From: Bacteroidota bacterium
Lineage (GTDB): Bacteria; Bacteroidota; Bacteroidia; AKYH767-A; OLB10
Assembly: GCA_016699635.1 (NCBI GenBank)
Contig: CP064983.1
Coordinates: forward strand, 3,190,375-3,254,374
Reading direction: 5' to 3'
Length of the DNA: 64,000 nucleotides
Part shown: piece by piece, positions 51,774-63,073 of the stretch
How positions within the stretch are numbered: position 1 is the first letter of the stretch
Layout of the letters: each line of letters opens with the position of its first letter
Notes under the pieces: generated by a model
What the model was told of the DNA's origin: nothing
The model's database searches: none
The model's input: the letters and a program-made list of their open reading frames with translations, nothing else
Program-made: the position numbers and the translations under genes

Positions 51774-53826
51774 TTACCAGATTTCTACTCTTTGGTCGGG
51801 AGGTAAATACATTTTATTCTCTTTTGTAATACCAAATGCTTCATAAAACTCAGGCATATTACGTACAGTGCCATTAGCACGGAATTTTCCCGGGCTGTGC
51901 GGATCTGTTTTTAATCTCTTTTTAATTCTTCGGGGCGAATGTTATTGCGCCATACCTGAGCAAAGTTGATAAAGAAACGTTGTTCCGGAGTAAAGCCGTC
52001 AATTTTTACTTTAGGCTTTAAGGCAAGCGTTTTCTGTAATGCAGCATAGGCAATAGTTAGTCCGCCTAAATCGGCAATGTTTTCACCAAGAGTAAGTTTG
52101 CCATTAATGGTGAGTGAGTCAATAGGCATATAATGGTTGAACTGATCCACTAACTTTTGTGCTCTCTGATCGAATAAAGATTTGTCTTTTTCTGTCCACC
52201 AGTTTTTTAAGTTACCTTCAGCATCATACTGACAACCCTGATCATCAAAACCATGAGTTAACTCATGTCCGATAACGGCACCCATAGCACCATAGTTTAC
52301 GGCATCGTCAGCCATAGGATCAAAGAATGGTGGTTGCATTATTGCAGCAGGAAAAACAATTTCATTAAATCCGGGATTGTAATATGCATTGATGGTTTGT
52401 GGCGACATTGCCCACTCTGACTTGTCAACAGGCTTTCCTAATTTGGATAAGTTATATTGAAACCAAAATTCAGAAGCGCGGTTAACATTGTCGCAGTATG
52501 AATCTTTGCCTACTGATAATTTACTGTAGTCGCGCCATCTATCAGGGTAAGCCAATTTGCGCATTACTTTATCAAGTTTTAATAAAGCTGCCGACTTGGT
52601 TTGATCTTCGAGCCAGGTGCGCGATTTGATTCTTTCTTTATAAGCACTAATTAAATTATCCACCATCAGGTTTACACGCTCTTTTGCTTGGGGTGTAAAA
52701 TACTTTTTTACATACAACTCCCCTATTAACTCACCCATTGTGCCATTCATAGTTCCAAGAACACGTTTCCAGCGTGGACGCATTTCTTTTGCACCACTTA
52801 AAACACCGTGATAGAACTCGAAATCGGCTTTTACAAATTCAGAACTTAATGTACTTGCACGACTGTTAATGACATCCCATGTAAGATAAAATTTAATGTC
52901 ATCGAGCGATGTTTTCTCAATCATCTCATTGACACGTTTAAAAATTCGGGCTGACCAATGATAACTTCTTTCTCTTGCACTCCAAAATTTTTGAAATATT
53001 CATTAATTGAAAAATTTGTCATCTGAGCAGCAAACTCCTGAACACCCATCTTATTATAATTCTTTTCCGGGTCGCGTAGTTCCACTCTTGAACGAGAAAT
53101 CTTTGCAAGTTCTGTTTCAAGTGTCATCAGGTTTTGAATAGAACTGCCTCCTGCAGGAATACCCATGAGCATAAACATGGTTTTAACATGTGTAAGATAT
53201 TTCTGTCTGATTTCTACAGATTCTTTATCGTCTTTGAGATAGTAATCTCTATCGGGCAATCCTAATCCACCCTGATAAAGATTAATAATCATCTGATCGC
53301 TTTTTTTATCATCCTGACCAACATAAAAATTAAAAAAACTACTAAAGCCCATACGCTGTAGTTCTGCCATTAATGTCGGGAGTTGCGATTTTGAATCTAT
53401 TTTATTTATCTTTTCAATGATAGGTTTTAATGGAGATCCGCGCATTTCTTCAATCCTTATGGTGTCCATTGCTGTAAGATAAAAATCACGTATTTTCTGA
53501 TCGGCACTACCATCAACAACATTTTTCATGGCTGCAGTTTCATCGAGGATGGTGCGCACTCGTTCGCGTGTAATATCATCAAGCACATTAAAACTTCCCC
53601 ATCGTGTTTCAGAGGCAGGAAGTGGATTTTTTTTCAGCCAGTTACCATTAACATACTGGTAAAAGTCGTCTCCCGGTTTTACGCTCATATCAAAATTGTT
53701 TATATCAATTGGTTTTGTTGCTGCTGTTGCCTTTACAGCACCCGTGACTCCGGGCTCTTTCTTTTTAAATGCATAGAGCGACACCAAAGCAATGGCACAT
53801 CCTGCAAGAATCATTTTACTTTTCAT
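51774..53826 (-). CDS. M13-family (neprilysin/PepO-like) metallopeptidase, frameshifted
   Basis: About 684 residues. An N-terminal hydrophobic segment (MILAGCAIALVSLYAF) acts as a signal or anchor. The M13 N-domain follows (DMSVKPGDDFYQYVNGNWLK), then catalytic IGHELTHGFDDQG (HExxH) and GENIADLGGL supplying the third zinc ligand. The tail MYLPPDQRVEIW ends at 51774. Frameshifts lie near 52925 and 51920. It should degrade peptides in the periplasm or outside. Its size matches the family's usual 660-700 residues. Confidence 0.92.
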
Positions 53827-53943
53827 TTTTATTGAATTACTGATTTTAAAACTATATTTTTATTAAATAATAAATGTCACTTACTTCATTATTGAAAAAC
53901 CTTTTCAAAGGTTTTAGAAATAAAGATTACAGAGATGAAATTG

Positions 53944-55332
53944 TTACTTTCTTAAATCGCTGTAATATTTGAAGAAATATGGAATTGTTTCTATACCTTT
54001 ATAGAAGTTAAACAGCCCATATTTTTCGTTTGGAGAATGCAGGTTATCGCTATCTAATCCAAAACCAAACAACACTGTTTTTAAACCCAATTCCTTTTCA
54101 AACAATGCAACGATAGGAATACTTCCACCACCTCTAGTGGCAATTGGTTTTTTACCAAAAGTTTTTTCCATTGCCATGCTTGCTGCTTTAAAAGGAATGC
54201 TGTCTGTTGGTGTCAGAACAGGCTCGCCTCCATGATGTGCAGACACTTTTACTTTAACATAAGGTGGTGCAATAGCAAGAAAATGTTTTTCGAATAGTTT
54301 AGAAATTGTTTCAGAGTTTTGGTTTGGTACCAGTCGCATTGAAATTTTTGCAAATGCTTTTGATGGCAAAACAGTCTTAGCTCCTTCACCGGTGTAACCG
54401 CCCCAAATTCCATTCACTTCAAGAGTAGGTCTGATGCTTGTTCTTTCAATAGACGTAAAACCTTTTTCACCCCACACCTGCTCTATGCCTAAATCTTTCA
54501 TGTATTCTTTTTCGTCAAATGGAATTTTTGCCAAATCGGCTCTGTCGGCATCGCTCACTTTCTGAACATCATCATAAAATCCTTTAACCGTGATATGATT
54601 GTTTTCATCATGCATTGAAGCAATCATCTGACAAAGTATCGTTGCAGGATTTGCAACTGCACCACCATAAACACCACTATGCAGATCGCGGTTAGGTCCT
54701 GTAACTTCAACTTCCATATATGCCAATCCGCGCAAGCCAACATCAATAGATGGTGTATCGTTTGCAATCATTGAAGTGTCGGAAATCAATACAACATCAG
54801 CCTTTAGACGTTCTTTATTTGCTTTAACAAATATGCCAAGGTTTGATGAACCAACTTCTTCTTCACCTTCAATCATAAACTTAACATTGCATGGAAGCGT
54901 AGCAGTTTTCATCATACTTTCAAATGCTTTTACATGCATGTACATCTGACCCTTGTCATCGCAAGATCCACGTGCAAAGATGGCTCCTTCGGGATGCAAA
55001 TCTGTCTTTTTAATTACCGGTTCAAACGGTGGTGAATGCCATAAATCCAATGGATCGGGTGGCTGAACATCATAATGTCCATAAACTAAAACAGTTGGGA
55101 GTTTTGGATCAATAATTTTTTCGCCATAAACAATAGGATGCCCGCCTGTAGGACAAATCTCTACTTTATCGGCACCTGCTTTTTCAAGACTTGATTTTAC
55201 GAACTCTGCTGTTCTTACCAAATCTGCTTTATACTTTGAGTCTGCACTTACTGAAGGTATGCGCAGCAATTCGAGCAGTTCGTTTAAAAAACGGTCTTTA
55301 TTCTGTTCTGAATATTGTGTTGCTTTTTCCAT
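53944..55332 (-). CDS. M20-family dipeptidase
   Basis: An intact 462-residue zinc peptidase. Metal motifs are VYGHYDVQPPDPL (His and Asp), ARGSCDDKGQMYMH, and IEGEEEVGSSN with the catalytic Glu. The dimerisation domain and late ligand LHSPNEKYGL follow. It resembles the carnosinase-like (CNDP2) dipeptidases common in Bacteroidota and probably hydrolyses dipeptides in the cytoplasm. fabD ends 27 bases upstream, which suggests co-transcription. Confidence 0.92.
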   Translation of the reverse strand: MEKATQYSEQNKDRFLNELLELLRIPSVSADSKYKADLVRTAEFVKSSLEKAGADKVEICPTGGHPIVYGEKIIDPKLPTVLVYGHYDVQPPDPLDLWHSPPFEPVIKKTDLHPEGAIFARGSCDDKGQMYMHVKAFESMMKTATLPCNVKFMIEGEEEVGSSNLGIFVKANKERLKADVVLISDTSMIANDTPSIDVGLRGLAYMEVEVTGPNRDLHSGVYGGAVANPATILCQMIASMHDENNHITVKGFYDDVQKVSDADRADLAKIPFDEKEYMKDLGIEQVWGEKGFTSIERTSIRPTLEVNGIWGGYTGEGAKTVLPSKAFAKISMRLVPNQNSETISKLFEKHFLAIAPPYVKVKVSAHHGGEPVLTPTDSIPFKAASMAMEKTFGKKPIATRGGGSIPIVALFEKELGLKTVLFGFGLDSDNLHSPNEKYGLFNFYKGIETIPYFFKYYSDLRK

Positions 55333-55358
55333 TTAAACTTTTTATTAATGATTATAAA

Positions 55359-56243
55359 TTATGCACTCATTACCTGAGCTTCTTTATGAATTTTCTTTAC
55401 GAGTCCCTGCAAAACTTTTCCGGGTCCGGCTTCTATAAAATCAGTAGCGCCATCATTTGCCATTTTAATAACTGTCTGTGTCCATCGTACAGGAGCAGTA
55501 AGTTGGGCAATAAGATTTTGTTTGATTTGTTGCGGGTCGGTTGAAGGCAATGCATTTACATTCTGATATACAGGGCAAATTGGTACTGCAAATGTTGTAT
55601 TAGCAATTGCATTGGCTAATCTTTCGCGTGCAGGCTCCATGAGAGGTGAATGAAACGCTCCTCCTACCGGAAGCAGTAGTGCACGTCTTGCACCGGCAGC
55701 AGTAAGCTGTTCACATGCAGTTTTTACTCCGTCAATAGTTCCGGAAATGACTAATTGTCCCGGGCAATTATAGTTAGCACAAACAACAACATCATTTATT
55801 CCTGCACAAATTGATTCTACCTTTTCGTCATCAAGGCCAAGAATTGCTGCCATAGTTGAAGGTTTCAATTCGCATGCTGCCTGCATGGCAAGAGCACGTT
55901 CCATCACCAATTTTAATCCATCTTCAAAACTCAAACACTTGTTGGCTACCAATGCAGAAAATTCTCCTAATGAATGTCCTGCAACCATGTCGGGATGAAA
56001 ATTGTCGCCAAGCGATGCTATGATTGCACATGAATGAACAAAAATTGCAGGCTGTGTAACTTTTGTTTGTTTCAGTTCTTCATCGGTTCCTGAAAACATT
56101 ACATCAGTAATTGAAAAGCCGGTAATGCTGTGTGCTTTTTCAAAAATACTGCGAGCAGCATCAGACTGCTCAAACAAATCTTTTCCCATTCCCGAAAATT
56201 GTGAACCTTGTCCGGGAAAAATATATGCACGTTTTGAACTCAT
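55359..56243 (-). CDS. fabD: Malonyl-CoA:ACP transacylase
   Basis: An intact 294-residue FabD. It has the N-terminal YIFPGQGSQFSGMG, nucleophile Ser91 in VAGHSLGEFSAL and a His in GGAFHSPLMEPA. The glutamine oxyanion residue lies in the GQGSQ loop. It loads malonyl groups on acyl carrier protein for fatty acid synthesis. It lies in a reverse-strand series with an acyl-CoA thioesterase and the dipeptidase. Confidence 0.95.
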   Translation of the reverse strand: MSSKRAYIFPGQGSQFSGMGKDLFEQSDAARSIFEKAHSITGFSITDVMFSGTDEELKQTKVTQPAIFVHSCAIIASLGDNFHPDMVAGHSLGEFSALVANKCLSFEDGLKLVMERALAMQAACELKPSTMAAILGLDDEKVESICAGINDVVVCANYNCPGQLVISGTIDGVKTACEQLTAAGARRALLLPVGGAFHSPLMEPARERLANAIANTTFAVPICPVYQNVNALPSTDPQQIKQNLIAQLTAPVRWTQTVIKMANDGATDFIEAGPGKVLQGLVKKIHKEAQVMSA

Positions 56244-56329
56244 AAAATATTAGTCAGTTAATTCAGATGTTTTGATTAAAGGTGAAAATCTTTTGCCAAA
56301 ACTAAGTAAAACAAAATAAAACAAGCTGC

Positions 56330-56740
56330 CTAATTCTGAAAATATGGTGTAAACACTTTGTTAAATTCTTCTGTGGGGTTTATAGGCTTGCCCGTTTCTT
56401 TACTGACAAAGACTAGTGTGACCGAAGCTGTATTGAGCAACTCCCCTTTTTCATTAAATGTTTCATAATCAAAATATATTCTTACTGATGGTCTTTTCCT
56501 GATAACAGTTTTTATTGTCAGAACGTCATCGTAAAATGCCGGTTTTTTATATTGAATTGAAAATTCTGAGACAGGTAATATAATTCCCTTGTCTTCAAGT
56601 AATTTGTAGGGCAACCCAAGGCTTCGCAACATCTCTACCCTTGCTACTTCAAAGTAAACAGCATAGTTTCCATAATAAACATAACCCATTCTGTCGGCCT
56701 CTGCATATCTGACTCTTACTTTATGTTCAAACTCAATCAT
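56330..56740 (-). CDS. Acyl-CoA thioesterase (YbgC/FadM, 4HBT hot-dog)
   Basis: An intact 136-residue hot-dog protein. EHKVRVRYAEADRMGYVYYG is the 4-hydroxybenzoyl-CoA thioesterase signature with the catalytic Asp, and YFEVARVEMLRSLGLPY is the central helix. It hydrolyses short or aromatic acyl-CoA; the substrate is unknown. It stands 86 bases ahead of fabD. Confidence 0.88.
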   Translation of the reverse strand: MIEFEHKVRVRYAEADRMGYVYYGNYAVYFEVARVEMLRSLGLPYKLLEDKGIILPVSEFSIQYKKPAFYDDVLTIKTVIRKRPSVRIYFDYETFNEKGELLNTASVTLVFVSKETGKPINPTEEFNKVFTPYFQN

Positions 56741-56858
56741 TACTTTTCGAAAATATTAAATGCAAATTAAAAGAAAATGCTGCAATGAATATTTAAATTA
56801 AATTTATTAGGACATAAAATTCTATTTTTGAAAGTTCAATATATCAACTTAACTTTTT

Positions 56859-59245
56859 ATGCATTCATTTCAATTTAACTTTAAATTACAATTGCATCAA
56901 ACATTGATAAAAAAACTTTTAAGTCTTGTGTTATTTTTAGTTTCATGCAACATTAGCTTATCTGCCATGACATCTGTAGCAGATACTATCCATGTTGAGA
57001 AATACATTATCAGTATTGACACAATAGACTTTACAGGCAAACAGATTAAAGCAAAAGCACAATTGCAAATTGTTGCAAGGCAAAATAACCTGAGTACAAT
57101 CGAATTGGATTTATTTCAATTAAATGTTGATTCTGTTTATGAAACATCGGGCAACCTATCCTTTACTTATCAAAATGATAAATTAAACATCAGTCTGCCT
57201 TTGTTTTAAACACCAATGACACTGCTAATCTTACGGTAGTTTATCATGGTAGTCCGCAAAAAGATGCCTCAGGATTTGGTGGATTTTATTTTTTTCCGAA
57301 TATGGCATTTAACCTTGGAGTTGGTTTCACTGCCGACCCGCACAACCTTGGTAAAGTTTGGTTTCCTTGCCTTGATGTTTTTGATGATAAAAGTAAATAT
57401 GAATTTTACATCACTACTCCACAAACACAAAAAGCATATTGCAATGGTTTTTAAATGATTCAATAATTAACGCAAATACCATAACGTGGCATTGGATAAT
57501 GAACGATTATATTCCAACATATTTAGCTTGTATGGCAACAGGCCCTTACACTTCATGGGAGAGAACAATCAATGGCATTCCTGTTGAAATTGCAGCATTG
57601 CCGGCCGACACTGCGGCAGTGTCAGCTACGTTTGTTAACCTGCCGGCAGCAATTAATCTGTTCACACAGTATTATGGAAATTATCCTTTTAATAAAATAG
57701 GATATACGCTCGTCAATTTTACCGGTGGTGCAATGGAACATGCCACCAACATTGCAATTGGTAAGGCATTTATTAATGGAACACTTGGCTATGAAACTTT
57801 GTGGGCACATGAACTGTCACACATGTGGTGGGGCGACAAAGTGACTTGTAAAACTGCAGAAGACATGTGGCTTAATGAAGGCTGGGCATCGTTTAATGAA
57901 GCATTGTTTACAGAAGCGCTTTATGGTATAACAGCATATAAAGACTGGATTCGAACCAATCACAGAAAGGTATTACAACTTGCACATATCAATGATGGTG
58001 GCTACCTTGCACTGAACAATGTTCCGACTTCTGTTACCTATGGAAATACAGCATATCAAAAAGGTGCCGATATTGTTCATACCCTTAGAAATTATGCAGG
58101 TGATTCATTATTTAAAGTTGGTGCTCAACATTATTTAGACACTTTTGCTTACAGCAATGCTTCGAGCGTTGACATGGAACAGGCATTTACTTCTTCTACA
58201 GGAACAGACTACTCACGTTTTTTTACAGACTGGGTTTACACTCCCGGCTTCCCACATTTTTCTATTGACTCTGTTCAATATGTTCCCGGAGGATTAGATC
58301 ATTACTTCGTTTATACACGTCAGCGCAACAAAGGTAGCAACGGACATATATATGAAATGCCTGTTGACATTACTTTCAGTGATGGAATAACAGACACCAC
58401 TGTGACCATATTAATTGACTCTGCAACACAGATGTTTCATATTCCTTTAATCATGGCTAATGCAACGTGGATAGCGTTAGACAGAGGCGAAAAAATAAGC
58501 GATGCCATTTCTGATTATGAGAAAGTAATTACAGCCACAGGTTCGCAGGTAATGAAAGAAACAAGCTCCACTTTAAATGTACAATCAATTGGAGCAACAC
58601 CGTCAACAGTCAGAATTGAACATCATTGGGTTCAGCCCGATGGTTTTAAAGGCAGCAATCCCGGCATACGATTAAGCGATTATCATTACTGGCAGGCAGA
58701 GGGAATTTTCAGTCCCGGCTTTGTGAGTAAAATTTCATTCCAATATGATGGATCAACCAATGGGCTAACCGGATATATTGACAACACACTGATTACAGGA
58801 CGCGAAGACAGCATTGTACTTCTTTACAGACAAAACACTGCTGATGACTGGCATCTTTTATCTACTACAAAAAGTATGGGTTCTCCATTAGACAAGAGAG
58901 GTTCTATAACCCTAGACACCTTAAAAATAGGCGAATATGTACTTGGCTACTAAGTGATGTTTCTGTAAACACATCGTCTCTTCAACAGAATTCAGATAAA
59001 TTTATGAAGATAACCCCGAATCCGGCATCACATGAATTTACCATTGAAGTAAATTTAGAACAAGGAGATAGTGGCATAGTTAACATTATGACTTTAAGCG
59101 GAAAAACGATTAAAACCATTTCTGTAAATCATGAACAAAAAAAATACAGAATTGACAGTGGAAAATTAAAAGCGGAGAATATATTCTTCATTTAAAAAGT
59201 GCCAACGGGCTGATAAGCAGTAACAAAATTTTAATCCAGAAATAA
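56859..59245 (+). CDS. M1-family aminopeptidase with T9SS sorting domain, frameshifted
   Basis: Four pieces make about 795 residues. A signal peptide (SLVLFLVSCNISLSAM) and an M1 N-domain come first. The exopeptidase motif is GGAMEHATN in place of GAMEN. The zinc site is WAHELSHMWWGDKVTCKTAEDMW then LNEGWASF (HExxH...E). A T9SS type-A tail (KITPNPASHEFTIEVN ... SNKILIQK) ends at 59245. Breaks occur near 57207, 57450, 58953 and 59188. It is probably an extracellular aminopeptidase that helps feed the cell with peptides. Confidence 0.88.
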
Positions 59246-59281
59246 ATCAAAAAACCTATAAATTATAAACGAATGTTTCAT

Positions 59282-59289
59282 TACATTTG
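59282..59289 (+). promoter_or_regulatory. -7 promoter box for the BNR-like gene
   Basis: TACATTTG matches TAnnTTTG, 34 bases before the ATG at 59324. No clear -33 element. Confidence 0.5.
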
Positions 59290-59323
59290 CCACTTAATCA
59301 TATAAAAATAAAATCAAATAATC

Positions 59324-61624
59324 ATGAGAAAAGCTTTACTCACTTTAATTGCAGCCGCAGGCAGCATGTTTGCACAGGCGCAATGGATTAGTCAAAATGT
59401 TCCCATGACGTATGACGGTTACATGTTCGATATGGAAACTGTAGATGCCAATACGTGCTGGGGTGGATTGTGGAATGGTACAGCCACCAGTCCATACACT
59501 TTAGATTTTGCCAGGACTATTGATGGCGGAAACACCTGGACTACAGGAACTATTCCTGCAACCACAGGATGGGTTATCTCCAACATCTGGCCATTAAGTG
59601 CCGACACTTGCTTTGTGATGATGTGCAACATCAATGCAGGCGGTGGAATGATTTACAAAACTGTTGACGGTGGTACCACATGGACACAAAATTCAATTGC
59701 CGGTATGTATTCTCAGGCAACATCTTTTGGAAACGTAATTTATTTTTCGGATTCACAGAATGGATTTACTATGGGCGACCCTGTTGGTACAGGCGTTAAC
59801 AAACGTTACGAACTTTATTCCACCAACGATGGTGGTGATAACTGGACAGCAGTGCCTATAGCCAACATTCCTGCATTAACTAATGCGGGTGAATATGGTA
59901 TCACCAACTTGTTTTCAGCAGTTGGAAGCAACATTTGGTTTGCAACTACCTATGGTGATGTACTCCATTCATCAGACAATGGTTTAACATGGACAAAATC
60001 TGCTTCAGGCTTTCCTCCTTATACAGCAAACGGTAATCGTCAGGATGTTACAGACATTGCCTTCCAGCGATGCTAACAACGGAATGATTGTTCAGGTTAA
60101 TGCATCTGCATACATTGTAAAACAAACAACTGATGGTGGTGCTACATGGACTACTGTAACAACTTTTTAGTAATTTCTACCCAACAGAAATTGAAGCCGT
60201 TCCCCGAACATCAATCTATGTTAGTGGTGGTTCTAATACTACTTATGGCTTTGGTTCATCTTTCAGTACAGACAATGGCTTGACATGGACACCACTTGAC
60301 ACAAACTTCTCACATACAACGTTCGACTTTATTGATGCATCAACAGGTTACGGTGCAGAATATATTGCAGCAGGTAGCCCGGGTGGAGCATGGAAGTTTT
60401 CAGGAACTCTTAGCAACAACCCTTTAAATGATGATTGTGCAGGTGCAACAAACATCACACGCACTCGGTCAGGCTCCCGGAACATTAACTTCATCAGGAC
60501 CTTATGATAACACTAATGCTACTACAGGTCCACAGGATCCAACAACAGGCTTTGCTTGTTTTGGAGAGCCTAACGGAAGTGGTACTGCACCTACTTTAGA
60601 TAACACACTATGGTTTACATTCACCGGTGATGGAAATACCTATTTTATTGAAGCACCAAATACTTGTGCAGGTGTAACCGATCCAATGGACGAAGGCGAC
60701 ACACAAATTGCAATATATACAGGTACATGTGGCAACCTTACTCCTGTTGCATGTAATGAAGATGGTCCAAATGCAAATGCTACAAACTCATATTATCCTG
60801 CAGGTTTAAACTTTACTACAACACCGGGTACAGTTTATTATATGATTGTTGACGGTTTTAACAATGTAGGAACAATATCGAACGGACAATTCTGTGTTCA
60901 GGTAACCAATCAATCAGTAATTGCTTGTGGTGATACAACAATTTCTTCAGGTTTAGCTGTTTTAAATAAGCCTGTAATTTGCTACGACAGTACTTTAACA
61001 ATTGCTGTTTCAGGAATTAAAGCTCCTACAGTTGGAACAACTAAAGGATTCAGCATAATGGTTTCAAATGCTGACATCAGTGGTAATAATAACCCAATGT
61101 CAACAGGTGCTGTTGTTGGTGGAACTGGAACAATTGCTGTTGGTAGCAGTGGTACATTCCAAACAAACTTAGTTAACAACGCTAGCAATCCTTTTGGTGC
61201 AGGTGTTTACTACATCACTCCAATAGTTTATGGTAATGCAACAGGAACGGGAAATATTACAGCGCTTACTCTTGACCCTAACTGTACCTATACAGGTACT
61301 TCCGTTATGGTTGAATTCTTAGCACAGGGAGTTATCTGCCCAACAGGCATAAAAGAACTTAATGGTGCTGCTTTTGCAGTTACAGGAATTTATCCTGTAC
61401 CTGTAAAGAACATATTGAACATAGCTGTTGAATCTGCAAAGTCAACAACGATGTCAATTTCAATTAAAGATGTACTTGGAAGAACTGTAACTTCAAGTAC
61501 ACAATCTGTAAACAATGGCAGCAACACCATTTCTATAGATACACAAAACCTTTCATCAGGTGTATATACACTTACAGTAAACAATGAAAAACAACAATCA
61601 ACTGTTAAGTTTGTAAAAGAATAA
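59324..61624 (+). CDS. Secreted BNR/YCF48-like propeller protein with T9SS sorting domain, frameshifted
   Basis: About 765 residues: signal peptide (ending FAQAQ), then a seven-bladed propeller with sortilin/YCF48-type repeats ending in DGGxTWT (TVDGGTTWTQNS; TNDGGDNWTAVP; SSDNGLTWTKSA). A CUB/PPC-like beta domain follows (NTLWFTFTGDGNTYF; DTQIAIYTGTCGNL). The tail is a T9SS type-A sorting domain (GIYPVPVKNILNIAVE ... QSTVKFVKE). Indels lie near 60063, 60168 and 60465. It is probably an adhesive or glycan-binding surface protein. Confidence 0.8.
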
Positions 61625-61645
61625 TTCAGATTGTTTGAAACTACA

Positions 61646-61676
61646 AAAGGCTGCCTCGTAATGGCAGCCTTTTTTT
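61646..61676. terminator. Strong rho-independent terminator
   Basis: Stem AAAGGCTGCC / GGCAGCCTTT with loop TCGTAAT and a run of T, just after the T9SS protein. Confidence 0.85.
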
Positions 61677-61785
61677 ATGGGTAACTTATACTACACATTA
61701 TTCCACATTAAATTATGAGCCTTAAGTTTTGAATAACCATGTTTTGATATATCCTGAAACAAATAAATCTTCAATAGTTACGCAG

Positions 61786-62877
61786 TTAAAAATTATCCAA
61801 AGGGCTTTTTATTTTTCGCCTGATTTGATCTGTCAGTTTGGTATAAGCCATCGTAGTTTTAATATTACTATGACCTAAAAGTTCCTGTACAAACCGTATA
61901 TCTGTTCCTGCTCAATCAAATGTGTAGCATAGGAATGACGAAGACCAAATGCTCCTACTTTTTTATTGACCTTAGCATTTTTTAATGCATCTTTAAATAC
62001 TTGTTGTACACTTCTTATATTATACTGACCGCCATGCATTCCTTCAAACAAAAAAACTTTTGGCTTATATTCTTTATAGTACAATCTTAAATCTGCAAGG
62101 ATAGATTTTGGCAAAGTAACATATCTGTCTTTCTTACCTTTGCCCCTACTCACTAAAACCTGCATACTGCCACTATCAATATCCAGAATCTTAAGGTTTA
62201 CCAATTCACTTACACGCAACCCCATACCGTAACACAATTTTAGTAGTAACTGATGTTTTAAGTTATCCAATGTACTAAACATTTTTTCAGATCCTTTTGA
62301 TTAATAGATTTAGGCAAGGTGCTGGGTCTTTTTGGGTCTTGGAATTTCAAAAGAACATCTTCTTTCTATGTAGCACTTGTTCAAAATAAAACTTAACTGC
62401 ATTTGTCCTACTATGAATTAGATTTTCTGAAACCTTTAAAGTGCGGATACAATACAAGAAATAAGACCTCAAGCGTTCGGGAGTCAGGCTGTTTACAGAA
62501 TTGCCTTTAAGCACCTTCAATAATTGATAAAATTCCTGCGAATAGGTTCGTATGGTATTTGGACTATAACCCTTCAACTTTAATTGCTCAATAAATCTTT
62601 TCATTGCATCCTGGTTGCTGCGAGAAAGATTCTGTAAAGCGGCATTTCCAATAAAACTATTTTCTAAATGTAAGAGGCGCCTGAAATATGTATTATCCTG
62701 TACGTACCAACACTTTTTACCAAAACTCCATTTTGCTTTAACATAAGTTTTCAAATCATCAATCAGTTTTCGGTTGTAAGGGAAATGAATCCAAATAACC
62801 TTGTGACCTCCATGCTCGCCCTCTTCAAAACGATAATTAACATGCTGAAAAGAATTTCTGATTTGTTCCTTTTCCAT
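61786..62877 (-). CDS. Tyrosine recombinase/integrase, frameshifted
   Basis: About 363 residues. An extra N-terminal module (VIWIHFPYNRKLIDDLK ... KWSFGKKCWYV) precedes the SAM-like core-binding domain (RFIEQLKLKGYSPNTIRTYS). The catalytic domain has Arg in YGMGLRVSELVNL, Lys in SRGKGKKDRYV, GLRHSYATHLIEQ, ELLGHSNIKTTMAYTK with His and nucleophile Tyr. Where the HxLR box normally has His it reads FGLR. Frameshifts lie near 62345 and 61905. Probably an integrase of a genetic element or of a mobile cassette system. Confidence 0.85.
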
Positions 62878-63031
62878 CTTCTTCGTATTTTGAGTAGTTT
62901 ATATCATTCAAAAGTATATATTTTTTTATCATTCAATACAAAATACGATTTCGTACTATTTTTATATAACATTGACTTACTGTAATATAGCAATCTTTTT
63001 ACCGGCTTCTTTTATAGCGTTAGGAACTTCG

Positions 63032-63039
63032 TATATTTG
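63032..63039 (+). promoter_or_regulatory. -7 promoter box upstream of the SRPBCC gene
   Basis: TATATTTG fits TAnnTTTG, about 35 bases before the likely ATG at 63074. Confidence 0.4.
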
Positions 63040-63073
63040 TGAGTTATATGCCACTTTAGGACGACACAACAAC

